Source: a virus. Taken from it: 20,766 bases of DNA. The position numbers and the translations under genes are program-made. The stretch is from positions 1 through 20,766 of the IMG/VR virus record IMGVR_UViG_3300020470_003082; one strand, written 5' to 3'. Positions 1 to 9,700 of the stretch are shown piece after piece (position 1 is the first letter of the stretch; every line of letters begins with the position of its first letter). The notes under the pieces were generated by a model that searched no databases, was not told where the DNA came from, and was given only the letters and a program-made list of their open reading frames with translations.

Positions 1-516
1 ACAGTTGAAGATGAAGGTTCTGCATTATCAACTTTAGCAACAACACTTGATTTTGTTGGATCTGGTGTTGTTGCCTCTGGTACTGGTGCAACTAAAACAA
101 TTACTATTGCTGGTGGAGGTGGTTCATTAGCATCAAGAACTACAAAGAGTGGTACTACTGCATCTCTTGCTGCTGCTGCTTCTGGTGATTTATCAATAAC
201 GGCATTTAAAGCATATAATTTGCTTAAAATAGCAATAGATCATCCTGCATGGGTCAGACTTTATGTTGATTCTGCATCTAGAACATCTGATGCTAGTAGA
301 GCAGAAGGAACAGATCCTACACCAGGGTCAGGTGTTATTGCAGAGGTTTTAACAACAACTGTGGGAGCAAGTACATTTTTGATGTCACCTGCTGTTTTTG
401 GTTGGAATAATGATGGAACTCCTTCTACAACAGTTTATGCTAAAGTGACCAATAAGGAAGCTTCTACTGCTCGTGCTATTACAGTAACTTTAACCCTAAT
501 AGAAGCGGAGGCATAA
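1..516 (+). CDS. Phage fibre-like virion structural protein, 3' part only
   Basis: Frame 1 is open from the first base to the TAA at 514-516, giving 171 visible residues; the true start lies upstream. A methionine-like TTG at 220 is internal and should not be taken as the start. The visible N-terminal part has a DEGSALSTLATTLDFVG segment followed by a TKTITIAGGGG stretch, a module I know from cyanophage tail-fibre and baseplate-associated proteins. The C-terminal part, from about the KAYNLLKIAIDHPAWVRLY region to the end, looks like a compact beta-sandwich domain that recurs in cyanophage structural proteins (R-T-S-D-A-S-R, then EGTDPTPGSGVIAEV, then YAKVTNK). The next gene starts immediately after its stop. 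Its place just before g8 is where T4 has g7, but I see no clear gp7 similarity, so a role as a baseplate or fibre component is inference. Confidence 0.7.
   Translation, partial: TVEDEGSALSTLATTLDFVGSGVVASGTGATKTITIAGGGGSLASRTTKSGTTASLAAAASGDLSITAFKAYNLLKIAIDHPAWVRLYVDSASRTSDASRAEGTDPTPGSGVIAEVLTTTVGASTFLMSPAVFGWNNDGTPSTTVYAKVTNKEASTARAITVTLTLIEAEA
504..511 (+). promoter_or_regulatory. Strong Shine-Dalgarno site for the subtilase gene
   Basis: AGCGGAGG, with GGAG at 507-510, ends a few bases before the ATG at 517. It lies inside the last codons of the upstream gene. This is the clearest Shine-Dalgarno match before any gene in the window, several of which have none, and it suggests efficient translation of the protease. 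Confidence 0.65.
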
Positions 517-2175
517 ATGGAAAAGGAATATGTCGTTACCCTTAAGGATTTTGACGAATCTGATCAATTTTATAATGATATGGAAACTAGTGGTGGAACA
601 AGTACTATCCCTGATAGGGTGGTGACTTGCTGCTGTAGGAGAACTATTAGTCGTAATACTCACTATATGCTTACAGATGAGGAAGCTCAGCAGATAAAAG
701 GGGATGCTAGAGTATTAGCATGTGAACTAACACCAGAACAATTGGGATTAGAACCAACTCCATATTGGAATGCAGCACAGGATGGTGATTGGGATAAAGA
801 TCCCAATGCTGCTGCTGATAAAAATTGGGGTTTAAAAAGATGTATTGATGCTCAGCAAACGGCAGGTTGGGGTGATAATGGAACTTCTCAAATAACTGGA
901 TCTGTTAATACTACAAGTTCTGGTTATAATGTAGATGTTATTATTTGCGATAGTCATCTTAATTTCAGCCATCCAGAATTTAGAGAAAATCCTGATGGAA
1001 CTGGAAATCTTCGTAGTGTTGAATTTGATTGGTTTCAGTATAGTAGTGCATTAGGTTATAGTACTAATGCAAATTATAGTTATGCTGGAGATGGCGGTAG
1101 TCATGGTACTCATGTAGCAGGTACTGTTGCTGGTAATACTCAAGGATGGGCAAGAAATGCCACTATTTACAATATGGAATTTATGAGCGATGCTGGTGGA
1201 GGAAATGGTGTAAGTAATTGGACTAATATACTATGGGATTATGTTAGGCATTTTCATAAGAACAAACCTATTAATGCTGCAACTGGTAGAAGAAATCCCA
1301 CAGTAATGAATAATAGTTGGGGATGGAGTGGCGGTTATAATTCAGGCGACCTTTCTAATGCTACTAGTATAACTTATCAAGGAACCACTACTGATTTAAC
1401 AGGAAATACGACTGCAGAGAAAAAAACTATACTTGAATCAAAAAGAGTTCCTGTTCCAGGAAATACATTTATCTATAAAAGACCTGGAAGGAATGCAGCA
1501 ACTGATGCTGATCTTCAGGATGCTATTACTGATGGTGTAATTGTAGTTGCTTCTGCAGGTAATAGTTATTGGCCCATGGATGTTAGTGGTGGTCCAGATT
1601 ATAATAATACACTTACTATATCTGGTACTACTTATGATGTAGGGAAAGGAGCAAGTCCTGGATCTGCAGATAATGTTATTTGTGTTGGATCCTTAGGAGT
1701 TGATACTGCTGATTATAAATCTGATTTTAGTAATTTTTCAGAGAGGGTTGATATATGGGCTCCTGGTTCTAATATTATGTCATCTGTAAAAAACAGTTCT
1801 TCTGGATATAATAATCAACAGCAGGATCCACGAGATTCCAGCTATTATAATGCATCTGTTAGCGGTACAAGTATGTCAAGTCCGCAAATTACTGGACTAC
1901 TTGCATGTATTGCAGAGCAATGGCCAAATATGACACAATCTGAAGCTCTTCAGTTTTTAATAGAATCATCTAAATCTCAGGTTGGAACTACAGGTACTGT
2001 TGTTACTAGTCCATATGAAGCCCTAGGTGATAGTAATAATAGATATGTAAGTTATCTTTATAAAAGACCTCAAAGTGGAACTTTATTCCCTCATGACAAT
2101 CATGGAAATAGAGTTTCATCAACCAATGGTGTAAAATATCCAAGGGTAACTAGCGTTGTCACTAAGACTTCGTAA
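517..2175 (+). CDS. Subtilisin-family serine protease (peptidase S8) with I9-like pro-domain
   Basis: This 552-residue protein has the complete subtilase signature: Asp145 in CDSHLNFSHPEF, His196 in GGSHGTHVAGTVAG, oxyanion Asn349 in VVASAGNSY and nucleophile Ser452 in SGTSMSSPQ, plus an NNSWG strand at about 265. Residues 1 to about 80 resemble an inhibitor-I9 pro-domain (YVVTLK start, then SRNTHYMLTDEEAQQIKGDARVLACEL), which in the family acts as intramolecular chaperone and inhibitor, so the product is probably a zymogen. Three consecutive cysteines occur at 38-40. There is no signal peptide or membrane segment, as expected for a protein used in the virion or released by lysis. It lies between a fibre-like gene and g8 with no gap upstream, so it is probably made late with the tail proteins. 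A role in digesting host surface protein or in maturing a tail protein is inference. The fold call is firm; the biological role is not known. Confidence 0.93.
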   Translation: MEKEYVVTLKDFDESDQFYNDMETSGGTSTIPDRVVTCCCRRTISRNTHYMLTDEEAQQIKGDARVLACELTPEQLGLEPTPYWNAAQDGDWDKDPNAAADKNWGLKRCIDAQQTAGWGDNGTSQITGSVNTTSSGYNVDVIICDSHLNFSHPEFRENPDGTGNLRSVEFDWFQYSSALGYSTNANYSYAGDGGSHGTHVAGTVAGNTQGWARNATIYNMEFMSDAGGGNGVSNWTNILWDYVRHFHKNKPINAATGRRNPTVMNNSWGWSGGYNSGDLSNATSITYQGTTTDLTGNTTAEKKTILESKRVPVPGNTFIYKRPGRNAATDADLQDAITDGVIVVASAGNSYWPMDVSGGPDYNNTLTISGTTYDVGKGASPGSADNVICVGSLGVDTADYKSDFSNFSERVDIWAPGSNIMSSVKNSSSGYNNQQQDPRDSSYYNASVSGTSMSSPQITGLLACIAEQWPNMTQSEALQFLIESSKSQVGTTGTVVTSPYEALGDSNNRYVSYLYKRPQSGTLFPHDNHGNRVSSTNGVKYPRVTSVVTKTS

Positions 2176-2182
2176 ATCTTTA

Positions 2183-2193
2183 ATAAATAAATA
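2183..2193 (+). promoter_or_regulatory. Putative T4-like late promoter upstream of g8
   Basis: Two overlapping ATAAATA boxes (2183-2189 and 2187-2193) sit in the short gap before g8. T4 late promoters use TATAAATA and cyanophage late promoters a closely related box. The boxes are close to the ATG at 2208, so the leader would be very short, which lowers confidence, and the gap is simply very AT-rich. Confidence 0.4.
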
Positions 2194-2207
2194 AAAAGTT
2201 CCAAAAA

Positions 2208-3761
2208 ATGGCTGCCATTATAACTGATCAAATTAGGATATTAAACGCAAAGAATTTTCTTGCGGGAGTACAAACTTCCAATAATTCCTATTATACCTTT
2301 ATTGGATTGCCAAATCCTACAGATTTTCAATCAAATTGGGATGTTAGTCCTCCTTCTCCTAAAGATTCATTCAATGATGAGAATGAATATTGGGATACTA
2401 TGATTGCAATGAAGAAACTTAATTCTACAGATGTTAGACAAGTAATTACTAAACGAATATGGTCATCTGGAATTACGTATGATTATTATAAGAATGATTA
2501 TACTATTTCCAATGTAGCTCCAGTTTCGGGAGCAACTAATTTGTATAATGCTTCATATTATGTTCTTAATAGCGATTATAGAGTTTATGAATGTTTGCAG
2601 AATGGTACTGATCCAGAGAATCCTAATGGAAGACCTTCTTTAGATGAACCAACTTTTACAGATTTAGAACCAAGATCTGCTGGTAGTAGTGGTGATGGTT
2701 ATATCTGGAAATATCTTTATACTATTAAACCTTCAGAGGTTACAAAATTTGATTCTATTGATTTTATGCCAGTTCCTCAAGATTGGGAAACTAATACTGA
2801 TGATTCTGCAGTAAGGTTAAATGCTATAGATGGATCTATTAAAACAATAATTATTACTCATCGTGGTGTTGGTATTGGTACTGCTAATAGAACTTATACT
2901 CAAGTGCCTATCAAAGGTGATGGTAGTGGAGCAGAAGCAACTATTGTAGTTAATAATGATTCTAAAGTTGATTCAATAACTATTTCTAATCAAGGATCTA
3001 ACTATACTTATGGTAGTGTTGATTTGGTTGCTGGAGGAGTTCCACTAGGAACTACACTTCCTACTTTTGATGTTATTATCTCTCCTGAAGGTGGACATGG
3101 TGCAGACATTTATAGGGAACTTGGAGCATATAATGTTCTTTTATATTCTAGAATTGAGAATGATAACGAAAATCCAGATTTTATAACTGGAAACCAATTT
3201 GCAAGAGTTGGTGTTGTAGAAAATCCAAAAGCATATGGTTCTACTGAAATTTTATCTAAAGATAAAGCTAGTGCTGTTGGAGCACTTAGATTGACTGGAG
3301 CTGGATATAGTTCAGCTACTTTTGCAGCAGATTCGACTTTTACACAAACTGTTGCAACTGGAGCAACTGCTGTTGGTAGGGTTATTAGTTATGATCAAAA
3401 TACAGGTGTATTAAAGTATTGGCAAGATAGGTCAATGGCTGGATTTACTACAGTTGGAACTGCAATAACAAATCCCACATATGGGTTTGAAATACAAGAA
3501 TTTACTGCTTATCCTTTAGGAACTGGTAGTATTACTATTGTTCCATCAACTGGTTCAAATTTGGCAATAAATACCTCATTTACAGGTCTATCTACTGTAA
3601 TAAATAATAGGACATATTACCTTGGTCAAGATTTTTCCAATGGTATTGCCAATCCAGAGGTTAAAAGACATTCTGGAAATATAATTTATGTTGATAATAG
3701 ACCATCTATTGTCAGATCATCGAATCAAAAAGAAGATATTAAAGTTGTTTTGCAGTTCTAA
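2208..3761 (+). CDS. 8: Baseplate wedge subunit gp8, enlarged
   Basis: This is the homologue of T4 gp8, a wedge protein that links inner and outer parts of the baseplate. The match is clearest at GDGYIWKYLYTI (from about residue 162; T4 has GDGYVWEYLFEI) and at the C-terminus from residue 487, RHSGNIIYVDNRPSIV followed by a hydrophobic end (T4 RHSGEMIYMENRPPII). The N-terminal YYTFIGLPNP and PPSPKDS segments also fit. T4 gp8 has 334 residues and this one 517. The extra length lies roughly between residues 210 and 460 and includes glycine-rich repeat-like pieces (SNQGSNYTYGSVDL near 260, LTGAGYSSATF, GATAVGRVISYDQNTGVLKYW) akin to modules in other proteins of this window. The start lacks a Shine-Dalgarno sequence and follows an A-rich run. 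It is the first clear T4 core gene of the window. Confidence 0.93.
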   Translation: MAAIITDQIRILNAKNFLAGVQTSNNSYYTFIGLPNPTDFQSNWDVSPPSPKDSFNDENEYWDTMIAMKKLNSTDVRQVITKRIWSSGITYDYYKNDYTISNVAPVSGATNLYNASYYVLNSDYRVYECLQNGTDPENPNGRPSLDEPTFTDLEPRSAGSSGDGYIWKYLYTIKPSEVTKFDSIDFMPVPQDWETNTDDSAVRLNAIDGSIKTIIITHRGVGIGTANRTYTQVPIKGDGSGAEATIVVNNDSKVDSITISNQGSNYTYGSVDLVAGGVPLGTTLPTFDVIISPEGGHGADIYRELGAYNVLLYSRIENDNENPDFITGNQFARVGVVENPKAYGSTEILSKDKASAVGALRLTGAGYSSATFAADSTFTQTVATGATAVGRVISYDQNTGVLKYWQDRSMAGFTTVGTAITNPTYGFEIQEFTAYPLGTGSITIVPSTGSNLAINTSFTGLSTVINNRTYYLGQDFSNGIANPEVKRHSGNIIYVDNRPSIVRSSNQKEDIKVVLQF

Positions 3762-3767
3762 AAAATC

Positions 3768-6700
3768 ATGCCCCAGCAAACTAATCTAAATGTAGCTCCA
3801 TATTTTGACGACTTTGATGCCGAAAGTGATTATCATCAGGTTTTGTTTAAACCTGGTTACCCAATACAAGCTAGAGAATTAAATAATTTACAATCAATAT
3901 TACAAAATGAGATTGAAAAGTTTGGTCAGCATTTTTTCAAGGAAGGTGCTAAAGTAATTCCTGGTAATACAGGATATACTCAAAGATATACTGGTATTCA
4001 ATTAAATAATGATTTTAAAGGAGTACCAGTTTCTGCTTATGTAGACCAGTTAATTGGGGCAAAAATTACTGGTTTAACATCTGGAGTAGCAGCGATTGTT
4101 GGTGAAGTTTTACTTCCTGAAGATTCTGAAAGAGATACTTTAACTCTTTATTGTAATTATGTATCTTCTAGTACTTCTGATAATCTTACAGAGACGTTTT
4201 CAGATGCAGAAGAATTGACATCTAATTCAGATATTATTTCTGGATTATTGAGTAATACTACAATTAAAGCAGGAGCACCTTTTGCAACAACTATTGCTAC
4301 AGATGCTGCAATTGTTGGATCTTCGTTTCAAATTGGAGATGGTGTTTATTTTGTTAGGGGAAAATTTGTTTTAGTAAATAAAGAAACTCTTATTCTTGAT
4401 CAATATGGATGGCTACCTTCTTATAGAATTGGTTTTTATGTAGATGAACAAATAATTACTGCAGACCAAGACGAAACTTTAAATGATAATTCGCAAGGAT
4501 TTAATAACTATGCTGCACCTGGGGCAGATAGATTAAAAGTTTCAGTATCATTATTTAAGAAGAGTCTTACTGATTTAGATGATAATAATTTTATTGAATT
4601 AGCAACTGTTGTTGATGGTGCTTTAAGGGCAGTTAATAGAAAAGGTTTTGGAGAAGGATCTTTTGATTATGATGTTGTAGATACTCTTGCAAGAAGAACT
4701 TATGATGAGAGTGGTAATTATTATGTAAAACCTTTTAACGTATTTGTAAGAGATTCTTTAAATAATAATATAGGAAATCAAGGAGTTTTTCAGGCTGATC
4801 AATTTACATATGGTGGATCTGTTCCATCTGATGATTTAGCATTATATAAAATTTCTCCCGGAAAAGCATATGTTAAGGGATATGAAGTAGAAACTATCAA
4901 TACTACTTGGATTGATGCGGATAAACCTAGATCAACTAAACTTTTAAAAGATCAATACTTTATATACAATACTGGATTAACTTTAGATTTAAATAGAAAT
5001 TATAGAACTCCTACAATAGGAATTGGTAATACTTATTATGTAAGTTTAAGAGATGAAAGAGTTGGAGATGATCAAGAAGTAGCTCCTGGAAATGAAATTG
5101 GACTTGCTAGAGTATATGATTATAGATTAAAATCTGGATCTTATAGTTCTACAAATGATAATATAAATGAGTGGGGAATTTCTTTATATGATGTTCAGAA
5201 ATATACTACACTTACTTTAAATCACGCACATACACTTTCTGTTCCTACTTTTATTGAAGGAAAAAATAGTGGTGCAACAGGATTCATTAGACATGCAGTT
5301 TCTGCTGGAACAGCTGTAACTGTATATGAAACAACTGGAGAATTTATTAAGAATGAAGAATTAATTTTTAATGGAATTGAAAATGGAAGAATTGCACTAG
5401 CAGTTAATAATGAATCTCTTTCTGATGTAAAATCGATTTTTGCTACAGATGATGGTGTTGTAGGGATTAATACTTTTAGTGCAGATGTAATTCAATCAAC
5501 CAAATTTAATGTCGGAATAGTATCGATAACAGGTATAACTACTACTCATGCTGGAGGTATAAGTACTGTAAGAGGTTCTAATCTATATAATTCTTCTACG
5601 GGATTGAATGTAAGTTTATCGGGCGAGAGGAGTATAAAAGTAGGAGATTTGGTTCAGTATACTGATAGTACTTATGAAGAACCTGTTAGAGCCAGAGTTA
5701 CTTTTGTTGGATCTGGAGATGATATAGCATCTTCTTATATTAATATTGCAGGAATTACCACAGTAACTGGAATTTCACAAGGTGCTCTTCCTACGTATGG
5801 TTCGGCACCAATTTTACCTACAGATTTTAAAGTATTATCTTCTCCTTTGAGTAGATCTACAGATAATTCATTATTTACACAACTTCCAAAACCAAATGTT
5901 TCTAATGTAGATTTAGATAAGTCAACTATTACTATTAGAAAGGTTTATACTGTTAATATAACATCAAATGAGATAGCGTCTGGAACTAAACCAGTAGCTG
6001 GAATTAATGAGACATTTTTAACTTATGATGAAGAGAGATATTCCTTAATAAGATCTGATGGAACTACAGAAGAATTAACTGCTGATAAATTTACCTTTAA
6101 TGCTACTGCAACAGAATTATCTATTCGGAATTTAGGATCTAATGATACTGGAGCAACATTGGTTGCAACATTAAGGAAAATAAAGCCAAAAGCAAAGAAA
6201 AAAATAAAAAATAGAGTTAATTCTATTATAATTGATAAATCAAAAAATTCAAATTCTGGTATTGGCACTACTACTACAAATGATGGATTAGATTATGGTA
6301 GTGGAAATTATCCTTATGGTACAAGAGTTCAGGATAAAATTATATCATTAAATAATCCTGATATTATTAAAATTCATGCAATTTATGAATCTGCAAATAT
6401 CTCAAATCCATTAGCACCTACAATAATTCTAACTTCGATTATAAGTGATACCAATACAACTGCTGAACTGATAGTTGGAGAACTTTTAATAGGTCAGACA
6501 AGTGGAGCAGTAGCAATTTGTGCTGAAAAATTAACTGATGCTCAAATTGCATATATTGAGGAAAATGATTTCTTCTTTAAAGAAGGAGAAACTGTAATAT
6601 TCCAAGAATCTGGAGTAAGTGCAATAGTTAGTACTTTAGGTGCTGGAAGTTTTGATATAAGTCCTAGTTATACTTTTACTTCTGGACAAAAAGAATCTTT

Positions 6701-9700
6701 CTATAATTATGGAACAATTAAAAGAAAAGCTGATGCACAATCTCCTACTAAGAGATTAAAGGTTTATTTTGAAAATGGTTATTATGATTCAACTGATGAA
6801 GGTGATGTTACTACAGTAAATTCATATGAAACTTATAATTATGGAACTGAAATTCAGGAGATTGGTGGAATAAGAACTAGTGATATTATTGATATTAGAC
6901 CAAGAGTTTCTGAATATGCAGTTGCTGAAAATGTAAGATCTCCTCTTGAATTTTTAGGAAGAGAATTTGATGGAAGTGGAAATTCTGCTACTAATATTTT
7001 AGCATCAAATGAAAGTATTATTGCTGATTTCTCATATTATCAAGGAAGAATTGATAGAATCTTCTTAACAAAAAATGGAAGGTTCCAGTTAGTATATGGT
7101 GTTCCTTCAGATAATCCACAGTATCCAAATCCAGTTGATGATTCTATAGAAGTAGCTACAGTTACTCTTCCACCATATTTGTATAATCCTGATGATGCGC
7201 GTATTAAGTTCTTAGAGCATAAACGCTTCCAAATGCAAGATATTAAAAAACTTGAAGATAGACTTAGAAATTTGGAGTATTATACTGCACTATCTTTATT
7301 GGAACTTAATACTGCTAATATTTTTATTCCTGATAGTGATGGTATAAACAGATATAAGTCTGGATTCTTTGTTGATAACTTTAGTACTTTTGGATCTCAA
7401 GATACTAGTAATAAAATTAATAATAGTATCGATAGAAGAAATGCTGCTTGTAGACCAAAGCATTATACTAACGCTATTGATCTTCAGATTGGTGGAATTA
7501 CTGGTATTTCCATTAGTAGTGAGATAGGAGCTATCGCAAATACAACTGTTGGAACTAATATAAGAAAACAGGAAAATGATATTCTAACTTTAGATTATGC
7601 TGATGTAGAATGGGTTAAGCAGGTTTATGGAACCAGAACAGAAAGTGTAACTCCTTTCATTATGAATTTCTGGCGGGGAACTGTTAATCTAACCCCAGCA
7701 TCAGATACTTGGATAGATACTGTAAGACTTGATGCTAAAATCATTGATGTTGAGGGTGATTATGCTGCAACTATGAGACTTGCAGTAGCTACAGAAGATG
7801 TAGATGCTCAGACAGGATTTGCACCTATTGTTTGGGATGCATGGTCTATTAACTGGACTGGTACAGAGACTAGATCTGGAGGAACTGAGGATAGAGTTAC
7901 TCAAGTATGGAGGGGAGGAACATTAGTTACTACAACTACCAGACATACAATGGAAGAAACCATTGATACTGGAGTTGAAAGTAGAGAAGGTACTCAATTA
8001 GTTATTTCAGAGAGATTTGATAGGGAATCTGTAGGGGATAGAGTAGTAAGTAGAGAAATTATTCCATGGATGAGATCTAGGAATATTGAATTTAATGGTA
8101 AGCGTATTAAGCCATTAACAAGAATGTATGCATTCTTTGATGGAGAAGATGTAACCAAGTATTGTGTTCCAAAACTTCTTGAAGTTACCATGACATCTGG
8201 TACTTTCCAAGTTGGAGAAACTGTACATGGTAGAATGGATATGACTGGTAATCATTCGGATCATGAACCACGTTGTTCTGAAATATATTTCAGAGTAGCA
8301 GCAGCTAATCATAGAGAAGGTCCTTATAATGTTCCGTCAGTAGTTTATCCTGAGAATCCTTATAATAGTCCGCAACTATTACCTGCTACATACTCGTCTA
8401 CTTCTACTATTTTGAATGTAGATACACATTCACTTGCTGATGAGGCAGTAGGAAGATTTTATGGATGGGTTGAAGAAGGTCTTAGATTGGTTGGACAAAC
8501 AAGTGGAGCAACTGCTTATGTCACACAAATTCGTCTTATTTCTGATATGGCAGCAGGTCTTATTGGAAGTTATTGGAACCCAGATCCAAATTGTAGAAAT
8601 TTCCCAAGGTTTGAAGCTGGAACTAAAACGTTTACTTTGATTAGTGAGGAAGATAATGATAGGTATGAGGCTGTTACTCTTGCTGATGAGGAATATATTT
8701 CTTCAGGAACTCTAGAAACGGTTCAGGAAAATATTATTTCTGTTAGAAATGCTGAACGTGAAGTTAGAGGTCAGCAGGAATCTAGGGGTGCTGAAAGAAC
8801 TACTGGTATGGTTTCTGTAGATCAAGAAGTAGTATCGGTAACTTTTTGGACGCCGCCGCCACCACCACCACCTCCTCCACCGCCGCCAAGAAACTGGGGT
8901 GATCCTATAGCACAATCATTCTTGGTTGAAGAGGATACTGGCATATTTGTAACTAGATGTGATGTATTCTTTAGAGATAAAGATGAAAATAATTTGCCAG
9001 TGACGTTCCAAATTAGAACTATGCGGGATGGAACTCCAACAGAAAAGATTCTTCCTTTCTCAGAAGTTGTCAAATCACCAGATGATGTTCTACTTTCTTC
9101 TGATGGATCTGTTGCTACTACATTCCAATTTGCAGCACCAGTTTATCTTGAAGCAGATCAAGAATATGCAATAGCACTAGAATCCGCATCTCCAGATTAT
9201 AGTGTTTATATTTCAAGAGTTGGTGAAAATGATTTAATAACACAATCATTTGTTACAAATCAACCTTATTTGGGATCATTATTTAAATCGCAAAATTCTT
9301 CTACATGGGAGCCAAGTCAGTGGGAAGATCTTAAGTTTACTCTTTATAGAGCAGAGTTTTTACCATCAGGGTCTGTTGATTTCTTTAGTCCAGAACTTAC
9401 TGAAGGAAATAAGCAAATTCCTTTGCTTATGCCAAATTCTCTTACTCCTATCGCAAGAAAGATAAGAGTTGGTTTAGGAACTACTGTTGCAGATTCTGGA
9501 TATGAATTTGGAAATACTTTCTTCCAACAAGAAACTAATGCAACTGCAAACCTAGTGGGAACTGCCGGAACAGCAACTGGAGATTTAACGATTTCTAATG
9601 CTGGTATTGGATATACTCCTAATACAGGAAGTTTTAGTTTCAGTGGTGTAACTTTAAATACTCTTACGGGTAATGGAAGAAACGCAACTGGAGACATTAC

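Noticed and set aside
220-516. A separate 98-residue gene starting at 220
   Set aside because: The same frame is open upstream to the window edge with typical fibre sequence, so this is the end of a longer gene.
517-2175. Identification of the protease as the prohead protease (gp21)
   Set aside because: T4 gp21 belongs to another family and is encoded with the head genes; the motifs here are plainly those of subtilases.
3567-3573. ATAAATA box inside g8
   Set aside because: It lies in the middle of a gene, about 200 bases before the next start, and such strings are expected by chance at this base composition.
8712-9073. Antisense frames rich in Trp/Arg or Gly opposite the polyproline tract
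   Set aside because: They are the reverse-strand readings of the proline codons inside a clear coding frame, with no ribosome binding site and no protein-like pattern.
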